DNA of 64,000 bases from Volvox africanus (Eukaryota > Chlorophyta > Chlorophyceae > Chlamydomonadales > Volvocaceae). The position numbers and the translations under genes were made by a program. The notes below the pieces were generated by a model. The model was not told where the DNA came from. It did no database searches and saw only the letters and a list, made by a program, of their open reading frames with translations. Of this stretch, positions 53,892 through 64,000 are shown in pieces. The stretch is taken from assembly GCA_030268105.1 (NCBI GenBank), contig BSDZ01000013.1, positions 4,740,501 to 4,804,500 on the forward strand. Direction: 5' to 3'. Position 1 is the first letter of the stretch, and each line of letters begins with the position of its first letter.

Positions 53892-54184
53892 CGTGGGGTG
53901 GATTTCTCCCCGCCCCCACCCGTCTCGGACACCATCGGCAATCGCTGCATCTCCCCCAGGGCCGAAGGGCTTAATCCGCCGCCACTGCCGCCGCCGCCAC
54001 TGCCTCCTAGCATACCGGGGGAACTGATCCGGGGGTTGGAGGACGGACTGGAGCCGCCAAGACGCCGTTGCGATGTACCTCCCAGAACGCCGGTAAGGGA
54101 CTGGCGTGACGTGGAGAGGCGGAGGGGGGCTCGGACAGTTGGTAGCGACTGGACATCACTGGACTGGCTGGTAGATAATACCAT
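53892..54184 (-). CDS. probable first exon of the coiled-coil gene, Ser/Gly-rich
   Basis: An ATG at 54184 opens a 97-codon exon ending at CACG|GTACGC (53892), leaving two bases of a codon. The peptide (MVLSTSQSSDVQSLPTVRAP at its start) is Ser-, Gly- and Arg-rich and disordered, of the kind often found ahead of coiled coils. It lies on the same strand upstream of the resolved coiled-coil exons. The link is inferred from strand, spacing and composition, because the joining exon is not resolved. Confidence 0.45.
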
Positions 54185-57100
54185 GATGTTGGCCTTAGCT
54201 CAAGCAAGAGTCGGCTCCCCCTTGGACCAGATTGCGTTTGCTTGGCTTGGATTGTTGAACGGGGAATGATTTGCTTGGGCTGTGTACTTGGGTACAGGCG
54301 TCTTGATGAGAGGCGTAAGAGGCCGCCGGGCAGGGAGCAGCTGAGATGAAAGCAACAAGACTTGTCCGCAGACTTTGACCTGGACAGAAACCGAACTTTG
54401 CTGTATACAGTTCTTGCAGCTAGCTCTGAAGCCGTGGTGCGGCGAGTTGCTAGAAGGTCACTTAGAATCAATCGATGATCGAGTTTCCGCAGAGTTTTGG
54501 ATTGAAAAGGTGGGTTTCTGGAGCCTTCTTTTGATTCCAAATGCTGTGACAAGTTGCTGGGGTTGAGGTAGCCTCCCAGTTACAGTTTTCTTGAGCACGG
54601 CCGGGCTAGACCAGGACAAAAATGTTGACCCAGATGTGAACAGAATCTGAGCGGTTTTTAAGGTGGCCTTCAGTGATGAGGTTCCTGTGAAAACGCTGGG
54701 CCGTCGACGAATGTGGATGTTGTCGCCAACGAGCCGACGTTGACCAAGAGGACCAATTTGCCTGCCGTCGGGACAACGATATAATTAAAAGGTAAAAGCA
54801 CTAAAATTGGATCAGATGTCAAGCAATTTCGCGGTCGAACGCAAAAGTCCATGTTTGCGTCCTTAATTGCGTAACCCAACCACCCGCCAACCTTTGCATC
54901 CAGAATGCTTACCTAATTTATCAAGGAAAATATAATTCAAAAGTTCCGGAGTGTCTGTTTCTGCACACAAAGTTGACGTCGCCTCATTCAGAAGGAAAAG
55001 GTTAATATCAAATCAGCAACCCGCGAAGGTGTAAGCAATGCATTATATTTTAAAATTTATGTATAAAATGAGAGTTTCAGCTCTAAAGCTGAGTTTGTAG
55101 AAATTGAGCTTGTAGAGTTTGTGTTGATGCTGCATTATGACTCTGGACGACAAGAATGACACCTTGACTTATTTATTAGTGTAGGAAAAGCTTAACAATA
55201 TTCACAATTGTTTTTTTGAATTATTTAGAGTACTTGAGCTAGTCAGCGTCGGGGTACCGAACGGAGCACCAGGCTCGCTCACCCAGCAGAATGGGCTGAA
55301 ATTTTCAGGAAAGGTAATCTCCGGACAATTTAACAATCAATTTACAGTAGTGCTTGGTCACCTGGAGGCTGGGGCAACCTGGAAGTTACAATAGCCGTGA
55401 CGACCGAAGGTAACGAAGGTAAGGACAGAAGTGACACAATGTTAAGTACCAACATTCGAATCCTGGAAGAAGGACAATGCTGACGTAAGGAGATCCCTAT
55501 GTTTTCGGCTCACTCTGTGAGTGAGCCTCACTGAGCTTCACGAGCTTACAGAAATGTAATAAAAGGAGCGGCACGGGCGGAGCTACCAGCTGAGAAGCTT
55601 ATCTCAACAGTTTTGTTTCTTTAGATATAAGAAAAACACTGCATTTCTATAAGCTACTCCGCCAACCAGGGGTCATGGCAGAGTGTTAGCACCACCCATA
55701 ATGTTCGTACGCAGCTTTACTACACACGCGGTGAAGCAGGATATGTTGCGGGGACGGTGTCAATGGGTTCCTGGTTGCCCCTGTCTTAGAACACTGAATG
55801 ACGTACTTTATTTGGACCTTGAACCTTAATGCGGTGTCAACGTGCGTGAGTTTGCATGATGTGATGCGAACAAAGTAAAGTTACGTACGACTGCCCTGTT
55901 TTTGAATGCCATTTCAAACGAGTATACATATACATACATATATATATCAGTCGCTGTAGATACGTCGACAGCTCCAAAGCCCTCGCAATCTGCTTATACC
56001 ATAACATATCGCAACTGCTCGCACTCTTTACCCCGCCTGAGCATGTAGGTGCGCCCTGATGAGCAGCTCCCATGCCTGTCACGACAGGTCGTCCTTCCTA
56101 TGTCGTCGGTGCGGCAATACAGTGTGACATGCGCATGTTGCAGCAGCCTTGGCACAGAACTTTAATGCGGATGAGACTAAGCAGCCTGCTCGGAACGCCA
56201 GCAGGCGAGAGAAAATTACTCTTCAGTGCCCACTGCAGCTTAACTAACAGAGTTCTGATGCGTAATCTGACAGTCAGAGCCCACCAGCCTGGACCCCTTC
56301 AGTCGTACTGATACATGATGATTGGGCGCCTTGCCCCTGTATGTGTGGGACAGGTAGTCAATGGAACGCACTCCGCGATGCTGCTATTAGTTGTGACTGA
56401 GCTGTGTTGTGCTCTGCTCTATCTGCTGTACCGTGTTGTGCCATGCCGTACGTGCTGTGCTTTGCTGTCTGTGTTTTTATACGTGTCGATGAGGCCACTG
56501 ACGTGGACAGCACCTTGCTGGTGTCCCAGCTTGGCCTGCAGCGAACAACGGCACAGGACTGGTGAGGGACTCACTTATCTCTGAAACTCCGGACATCCCA
56601 CAGTTGCATTTATATCGAACCCGTATCAAAGCTGGTCGCAGTGTCAAGGGCAGTACCTGAGATCGGGCCGTTGCTGTACGTGTATGTATGCGGATGGATA
56701 ATACAGAAGTACAGTGGAGAGATCTAGCGCAACTAAGTACACAGGTGAGACGCGGCGGGATGTGGATCTTGATATGCGCCATATTACGTACAGTTTGGGT
56801 TTCTGTACAATCCTCGAAGACTTCCCATTTCCCACATTGTTCCGCCTGTCCCAATCCACCCTAAACGGACTTCCAGCAGATGTCTAAGCAGATAGACAAC
56901 GGTGAGTCACACCATAATTTACAATGTATATTACCATAGTTCGATATTGTCACGTATTGGTGCATATCAAAAGCACAAGGAGTCGATGTACTATCCACCA
57001 TGGATAGCAGATGTTCGTGTTTGATTTCGGGGCTAATACAGAAGTGTTCCTCGCCGCCACCAACAGGATATTTATCGACAAATCACTATCATGAGTGTAT

Positions 57101-57203
57101 GGTATGTGGCTGCGGGTTTATGCGCCCGCCTCGATCTGTAGATAACCTCTCAGGTGTGGGGACTTGTGGGAGCGATCAAGGGCCTTTAGGGTCCTCAAGG
57201 AAT
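54185..57203. other. intergenic, no supported gene
   Basis: No frame shows domain motifs or a consistent exon chain. It contains short AT-rich and TG-rich tracts only. Confidence 0.4.
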
Positions 57204-57467
57204 TCACAGCCGGGAGCAGAAGATACCACAAAGAGAGTCACATAGCGCACCGCAGCAGATCCCGAGGCACCAGTCACAGCAGCCGTCTTTTTCCTTTTCC
57301 TCTTCCACGTTGGCAGCTGCTGCGCCCTCCGGCATTTTTTTGGGTGCCTCGGTTCTTCCCATGATAACCTTGTACGGCAAAGGAGCATCATTACTTTGTT
57401 TATATGAATCCAAAGCTGCCGGTTGTGGCGCGGCGTACAGCGCCCCGCCGATGGTAGATTCACTCAT
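57204..57467 (-). CDS. small CYSTM-like protein with a Cys-rich C-terminal tail
   Basis: A single frame of 87 residues starts at MSESTIGGAL (ATG at 57467) and stops at 57204. The N-terminal two thirds are polar and Pro/Ala-containing (LPYKVIMGRTEAPKKMPEG), followed by a charged EEEKEKDG segment. The tail reads CCDWCLGICCGALCDSLCGI, with eight Cys in a short hydrophobic span just before the end. This layout is that of CYSTM proteins, tail-anchored Cys-rich membrane peptides of eukaryotes linked to stress responses; membrane insertion or palmitoylation of the tail is likely. An ATG seven codons upstream is possible, but MSEST follows a splice-like ACAAG|G and gives the usual short N-terminus. 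Single-exon and short, so confidence is moderate. Confidence 0.6.
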   Translation of the reverse strand: MSESTIGGALYAAPQPAALDSYKQSNDAPLPYKVIMGRTEAPKKMPEGAAAANVEEEKEKDGCCDWCLGICCGALCDSLCGIFCSRL

Positions 57468-58344
57468 CGCCCTTGTAAGCCTGAACAAAGCGCCGATATC
57501 TTAATGATTTGATAGATATATATGATATAAATAATGCTTGCGCCTATGTTTCATAGCATTATTGTCGGCCATTAGCTTATGCTACGAGAGTGTTGCCATT
57601 TCTGTTGCAGAATTTGGCTGTGCTCTATCGGCCTGACCGAAGAAAGGTCGTTCTGAACCCAAGGGAAAAACAAAATACGCAGCAGACCGACAAGCGGGCG
57701 ACGCGACCTCCCGGGTGGGAGGGCGGGGCGTGAGCTGAGCAACAAAAACAAGATGAGCGATAATGCCAGCAAGCGCTAGTTATAGCGATCCTGAGGACAT
57801 GGATCGCCGGCTTCGAGTCGTACCACTTAACGGCCGTAAGGCCCTGCGCCTTAGCTAACCCAGCTTAAGCTACGCCCGCAATAAAAGTGGTATCGCACAG
57901 TGATTCAAAAACGTAAGATGCAAAACATTTTCTTTGTAATGACATATATATCTCACAATATAACAGGAATTGCCTGACTCTTTTCCGGTTCCAGACTTCC
58001 GATGGTTCCGGTAACATAATCTCGTCCTCGTAAGTCAACCGTCGGAATTGCTACCTAGCCAGAGCTCGGAACCCGGTGTCCTGAATCATGCAATGAACGT
58101 AACCACGTATAACGTATACACGTAACCAAAGCCGCATTCTTTCTTTTCACTAAAACACCATTTCCACTCAACAGGTGCATCCTTGTGTACAACAGGGGCG
58201 AGTACCGAAGGATAGGACACGTGCGGAAGCCAGCGCCATCACCCTCACGCCCCTCTCCTTCGGGTCCTGCAAGTATTTACAACACATACAGCTTCTATGA
58301 AGATTGGGTGGCTGATGCACAGTGGAAGGCTGCCGGAATCACGC
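57468..58344. other. intergenic, upstream of the HRGP3 duplicated flank
   Basis: No supported gene. A short plus-strand frame begins at 58185 and runs into the duplicated flank; see the rejected items. Confidence 0.4.
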
Positions 58345-59695
58345 CACGTCTGCAGCTGTACCTCAGTTACGGCCCGCCCCTCTCCTTCGCCGGCCGCCTT
58401 ACGGGACTGTACAACGCAGCCGCGAAGGGAAGCTGCATGGAACGACTCGTACGGTTTGCAGGTGTCGATATTGCATATAAGCCCCCACATCGCTTAAATG
58501 TGTTCGTAGTAATAATTGGAGTGAGCGGCAGGGTTTAGAAAGGTGCGTTAGGAGCTAGTACCAACGTATTTAGCACGTCCAGGTAGGGTAGGGGGCAACA
58601 GGTTCTACGATTCCGCGACATTTCTTTTGCGTACCCGTTAAGTATGCTTTTGAGGAAATATCACATAATTCTTCCTTGTATGTGGATTGCGACATGATAC
58701 GCGAGTAGTTGAATCCGTCTTCATTCCGGCCTAATTCGTAGCCAACATGGAAACTGTTCATCCGAAACGCACTGCATTCGAATTCTGTAACGATTAAAAC
58801 TCTGGCTTGCTTGGATAAAACAATATAATAATCTTATGTTCTAATTAAACGATATAATAGTCTCAATAAATATGCCGATTCTGTGCAAGCAAGCCCTGCT
58901 GACTAACAAATGTCTGCTGCGCGCTGCACGCAGGTCTGTAGCCGAGGCCGCCAGGGGCAGCACCAGCAACAGCACCAGCAGCTGTCGCACGCAGAAATCC
59001 AGACTGTCAGTTTCTCCTCATTCTTCATCGTCTTCTTTCTTGCTCTCCCTACACTGCTGGATACGTGATGCTGTCAGCTTGACAACACGCGCGCATCCAG
59101 CATGCGGACCCTCGGCCTCCTGGTGGTGCTCCTTGCAGCACAGGCCCTAGGTACTGACCTCGGTCCCACCTCCCCAACCCACGCGTTGGTGCCGGAGCAG
59201 CTAGCTAGTGCATGTTGGGAACTGCGTTACTGCGTTAATCTAACCTCTGCATGAATGGGAGCCCTCCGCGGCAAGCAGGGTCCAGTAAGCCTGCCACCGC
59301 CAAGGGTCACCTTTCCAGCCACCCAGGGCACAACGCACACGTGCGGTTAGGGGGAGGGAGTGAGGCTCTTTCCCCGACCCCCCAAACCATTACGACGTGT
59401 GGATCCACATCATTGTTATTTCCCTCGTGGGTTGGATTCCGATCCCTCTTTTCATGTCGTACTGCTGTTGAAACCTGACATGTGCATATGCGTGTGTGTA
59501 TGGTGGGATCCGCCATGTGCGTGCGCAGGTACGTGAGATGGCGTGCTTGTGTGTGTGTATGAGTGTGTGTGTGTGTGCGTGGGGGAGGGAGAGAGAGGAC
59601 GACGTGAGTTTATGTGTGAGACGGACACACAGATAGACACACTCCCTTGGCCCCACGTCTGCCCTGATTGCAGGAGGCAATGCTGAACGAAAGCT
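58345..59695. repeat. duplicated HRGP 5' region, inverted copy of 8245-9587
   Basis: Upstream flank, exon 1, whole intron and the first 22 bases of exon 2 of HRGP3. It matches the HRGP1 5' region in inverted orientation with scattered substitutions and some indels (for example about 25 extra bases near 58360-58385). Confidence 0.85.
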
Positions 59696-60671
59696 TCTCT
59701 CTGAAGTCAAATTTGTCAACCCTGTGGACGGGGCTTTCCCCAGTCCGCCACCACCTCCCCCTCCGCCTCCTCCACCATCCCCCCTTCGACCCCCGCCATC
59801 CCCACCCCCATCCCCCCCACCTCCACCCCCACCCCCCCCACCCCCACCCCTACCATCACCGCAACCCCCACCCCCATCTAGTCCTCCACCACCGCCACCA
59901 CCGCCACCGCCACCCCCACCATCTCCTTCTCCATCACCACCATCTCCTCCGCCACCTACCCCGCCAACGTCCCCACCTCCACCATCTCCTCCACCTCCAC
60001 CTCCGCCACCTTCGCCACCATCCCCACTGCCACCATCACCCCCTCCTCCACCATCACCGCCCCCACCTGTTCCACCATCTCCCCGCCCTCCTCCTTCGCC
60101 GTCACCCCCGCCCAGCCCGCTTCCACCTAGCCCGCCACCTCTGCCTCCTCAACCGCCCTCCCCGAGGCCCCCGCCAAGGCCCCCGCCTTCTCCTACACCC
60201 AGCCCTCCGCCGCCACGGCCGCCACCCCCTGCTCCGCCTCCACCCAATCCGCCTCCCCCTCGCCCACCGCCTCCAGCACCCCCTCCGCCCAGCCCACCAC
60301 CTCCCAATCCGCCCCCACCCAGCCCGCCGCCTCCCAGCCCACGGCCCCCAACTCCCAATCCCCCGAGCCCCAGACCCCCAACTCCGTCACCACCTAGCCG
60401 TCCCCCACCACGGCCCCCACCGCCTGGCCCGCCACCACCACGACCCCCGCCACCAAGCCCGCCACCACCCCGCCCGCCGCCACCATCTCCGAATCCCCCT
60501 CGGCCCCCGCCCCCATCTCCCCAACCCCCCAAGCCGCCCCCTCCTCCGGCTAAGCCACCTAAACCCCCTCCGAAACCACCGCGGCCCCCCCGGCCCCCCC
60601 CTCGGTCACCGTCTACTGCTATCGGATTACTTCCGGATGACAAGCCCGACTATTCGCCCCCTGAGCCCTAG
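59102..60671 (+). CDS. secreted hydroxyproline-rich glycoprotein 3
   Basis: Exon 1 (59102-59150) encodes MRTLGLLVVLLAAQAL with donor CTAG|GTACTG; exon 2 runs from the acceptor at 59673 (TTGCAG|GA) to the stop at 60671, joining in phase 1. The product is about 348 residues: signal peptide, a short segment (GGNAERKLLSEVKFVNPVDG) unlike the other two paralogues after its first residues, an SPPPP rod of roughly 150 residues, an Arg-containing Pro-rich part, and the tail DDKPDYSPPEP, which lacks the YDSN present in HRGP1 and HRGP2. It is the shortest copy and lies on the opposite strand. The intron is 523 bases and nearly the same as the 5' part of the HRGP1 intron. The role is inferred to be secreted wall or matrix protein. 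Confidence 0.85.
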
Positions 60672-61470
60672 TGTGGCAGCTGTGTCGACACCGGCCGTAA
60701 GGACCTGCCCGCTGATGGCTGCAGCGACTGATTGATTCGCCGACGAACCGGAGGGTCGAGGGCGGGCTGGATTATTGCTGATGTCGATTGCGTGCGTGCT
60801 TGGTGCAAAACACACACACACACACATACCGATGACTTGGGGCTTTGCACTGCACACACACACACAGACACACACGCACACGTGGAGTGACCACGGCGTA
60901 ACATGGAAGGAATGTGTTAAGTGTCATATCGGTGAATGCGTTGCGTCGATGCCATGACAGCCTCAATAATGTGTGTGTGCCCATTACCACTCGTTATGGA
61001 CCTGCATGCCTTCAGGCAGACACAAGCAAGTAGGGCGCAAAGCAGGACATGAAAGTGATGAGAGTGATGCGGCACACATGGATGTTACACAGTACATACT
61101 ACATACTGCGTTTGGTCGGCCTATTGATGCACGCATGTATGGTTGTGTGTCTGCGTCTGCGTCTGCATGTGCACATGTGGATGAATGCATGTGCGTGTGC
61201 AGGAAATGGCAAATAAAATCATCATGGCGGGATAGATGTGAGGCAGCGGTGGTCGCAGGCAGCACTTAGCAGCTGTACCCTGAAGTAGCTTCTCACTCCA
61301 GCAGGGCATGACTGGAGCCCATGCATGAGCGGGCTGTACGTGGGGATCTGTCCTTTCGTTGACCACCGCACAAGGCTAACAAGTCCGGGATCCAACTTAG
61401 TGAATAACCATCCAACTGATCGGATATGGTTTGAAAAATGACGACACAGCAGTGCGTGATTGCTGCTCTG
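60672..61470. repeat. HRGP3 downstream flank, inverted copy of 18181-18977
   Basis: It matches the HRGP2 3' flank with few substitutions and ends sharply at 61470. It carries CA-rich microsatellites. Confidence 0.85.
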
Positions 61471-64000
61471 CACATGGTAATTTTCTATGATTGCCATGGG
61501 TTGGGCCCCCTTGCTATATATCCACCCGTCCGTCCGTTCATCCCTCCGTACGATGAACTTTACATATGTTTGTTAAAACATTTATGTTTCTGATATCATA
61601 TGGGTTGTATTGATTCGGCGGTCTCTATGGATCGGGGTCGCGCGCGATCACTTTATCAAGGCCCCCCGCTCCCTACAGTATCCAAAAATGTACCGGTTAG
61701 GTAATGATTGCGACTAGATTTGAGCATCTCTGATATCAAACACCGATTCAAGCAACCATCGATATGACAGAGATCTGTACACAGCGAGCCGATGTTGACT
61801 TGCCGGACTTGACTTGCGCTTGATCGCATTCCTCTTGGTGGCAGAGTATGAACTTGTTGATGAGCTGGTATATTATAAAGCTCGCAAAGGATAATGAAGG
61901 ACCTGGGAGAAGGGCTTACGAAGTTTATCTGTTTGTTACAAACCAGCAGGGGTTACAGACCGAACACAACCTTTTACAAAACGAGCTGATTACTATTTGG
62001 TCCTGCTATATGGCGTTGTGGTAAATGTTTGTCATAATGTATGGAAGCCCATGACGCGTCTGGGGCAACTGTACTTGCAGGCCTCGCCCAGCCAGCTAGC
62101 ACATGTAAGTAGGACTTAACATGCAAAGATCAATGATCCAATTGCTCCTTGTTGGTAGATAGAAGTATCGAGGTTGTTTCATTCAGCTTTTGGGTTTCAG
62201 TTTCTCATCACATGGAGTTTTGGGGGTATGTGTTGGCTGGGTCTCCCTGACCTACATTTGCTTGCATAGTTGTTACACTGTGGGCGACTTGTCCTGAAAG
62301 GACAAGCACCGGGGGCCCTGACCGGGTTGAATCACAGCGCAGGGGGAGCACACGGCTTAATGTGTTTGTCCTGCCGCGTGTTTCTCCTCCCCTCGCTCGA
62401 GCTAGCCAACAAGGGCACACGAACCTCATGAGCCTCAAGCCTGGCTACCAAAAGGAACAGAGCCTCAGCCAACCATACCAGCGCCCAGAAGGAGAGGGCA
62501 AGAAGGCTAGCGAGCAAGCCCTGCCACCAAAAAAATAGGAATCCCCTCCTCCTCCACCTCTAATGGCTCCCTGACAAAGGCCCGGCCCTCCCACCCAGGG
62601 ACATTCTGAGGAAAGGGGGCACTAAACTAGGACCCTTCCAAACAGCCCAACAGAAAAGCAAGACGCCTCTAAAGATGTGGGGTGGGGATAACAAGACACC
62701 AAGCAAGGCGGCCCCCTGAAAAGCTCAAACTCAACATGGTATATACGTTGTTAGGTATAGATAAAAGGTGGCAGCAGTGGGGGACTTCCATCCCCTGCTG
62801 TACGTATGCCTGCCAAGCATCCATGGGGGGCATCCATGGGGGGACCATTGCGGGTCCCTGAACTAAATATTAATGAACAACACACACCCTCAAACACGAT
62901 CGGACGGATCAGCACAAAAATGCATTGATGCATCATACGGGTAAAAATTGGAGGCCACACGATCTTCACCAGAGGCCATGCAATCTTCACTGTTCTGGAT
63001 GCGCCTGGCCTTGCATATGCACACGGAAGCAACTACGCACCTACGTCTTGCGCTGGTGTCGCTCGTCGCTGTCCACGGTGCCCATGTCGTCACGCTCCGC
63101 CGCCGCTGCTACCATACCCTGGTGGTGGAGTGAGTCCCACCGACAGCTGCGGGCACCCGGGAACGGCAGCCGAGAAGGAATTGCAGGTGATGGGATACCT
63201 CTGGTCATTTGCATCAGACCGTAGGCATCCGAGCGAGTCGCCGTTGTACCACTGCTCCCCTTAGCCTATCACGCACAGTCCATGACGGTCATATCTCTAT
63301 CGGTTCGCTCGTGCGCTCGTGCGTCCTTACTTGAGATGTATAAGCATGAAAGCATGAAGGGACAGCATAAGGTCGGACCAAATACGCGTGCAAACAAAAG
63401 CTGAGAAAGGCAGGAAAAAGCAAACTACTCATTTATAGGGGTAAAAGACCTTCGCGATTCCCATGCGCGACCGATGGGAAGCAGAGCTTCGCCCATCCAG
63501 TTAGCGGTTGTTGGTTAGTGGTTCTCTAACTGATGGATAATGTCCTCGCTCCACCAACAGCCCTGTAACACTGTGAAGTAGAGGGTTAACACGGCCCAGG
63601 CTTCGGATCTGGGGAGAGACGTTACTTGATCACTGCTGTGCGGTGAACAGGGGTTGGTTTTAGGACAGCCGAGAAGCGGACTAGTGATTGGGTCCCTCAA
63701 ACAGTTGGAGTCAGGGTTTTCAAGGGGGAAGCTGTTTAGTCCTCAGAGGATCTTCAGAGGTCTCAAAATTGTTTCCGTGAGTCCTCCCCCGAGCTCTGCC
63801 TAGGTAGGCCTCAAAATGTTCCGGGGCCATCCGGTATCTACAAAAAAACGTTTTCCGGGGCACAAAGTACGTCCTCTTGTTGTATGGTAGACATCTTTCC
63901 AGACAAAATCGCCTTTAAGTGTTAATATTGAGGTTTTCCCAAGCGCCAAGCTGTCAAGGATTAGTCAAGTCGTAAGGTTCTGGAGCCGTTAGTCATCCCG
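61471..64000. other. intergenic, no supported gene
   Basis: I see no gene. A purine-rich stretch lies at about 62540-62720, and an ATCCATGGGGGG motif is doubled near 62818-62843. Frames here lack motifs. Confidence 0.4.

Noticed and set aside
58185..58538. A 117-codon plus-strand frame (YNTYSFYEDWVADAQ) upstream of HRGP3
   Set aside because: Its second half is the HRGP duplicated flank, whose copy at 9.5 kb does not keep the frame open. No domain or exon partners found, though the first half looks mildly coding.

Overview
The window is nuclear DNA from a green alga, most likely a volvocine species (Volvox is my best guess). The grounds are three secreted (Ser-Pro-Pro)n hydroxyproline-rich glycoprotein genes, GT-AG introns in almost every gene, GC-rich exons with Ala/Gly/Gln runs set in AT-richer introns full of microsatellites, TGTAA polyadenylation-type signals, and short CCCTAAAA (Chlamydomonas-type telomere) tracts. 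I see no bacterial operons, tRNA, rRNA or CRISPR.

Layout. 0.5-1.3 kb: a hypothetical minus-strand exon. 3.8-8.8 kb: HRGP gene 1 (minus). 13.2-16.1 kb: a type II membrane glycosyltransferase related to the PLOD galactosyl/glucosyltransferase domain (plus). 19.0-20.8 kb: HRGP gene 2 (minus). 20.8-25.1 kb: gene-poor. 25.1-40.5 kb: a 15-exon plus-strand gene whose reading phases all join, encoding a 1,581-residue RNA-repair protein: RNA ligase, 2H phosphoesterase, DSP-type phosphatase, P-loop polynucleotide kinase. Its second intron (5.3 kb) contains a decayed LINE split by a decayed Ty3/gypsy chromovirus, both antisense. 41.4-45.4 kb: a complete six-exon SpoU/TrmH 2'-O-methyltransferase gene (plus). 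47.4-54.2 kb: a minus-strand coiled-coil gene interrupted by a long (AAT)n tract. 57.2-57.5 kb: a small Cys-tailed CYSTM-like protein (minus). 59.1-60.7 kb: HRGP gene 3 (plus), followed by about 2.5 kb with no recognised gene.

How the parts relate. The three HRGPs share one signal-peptide exon and one C-terminal tail. Gene 3 lies inverted to the other two and is a mosaic: its upstream flank and intron match gene 1, its downstream flank matches gene 2. A membrane-anchored sugar transferase between HRGP genes fits a cell-wall or extracellular-matrix neighbourhood, though a functional link is inference. The RNA-repair gene and the SpoU gene are adjacent on one strand, and a piece of the repair gene lies inverted in a SpoU intron.

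The most interesting item is the one-polypeptide 'healing and sealing' RNA-repair enzyme. I built it by hand from splice sites and motif order; it has not been checked against transcripts or databases.
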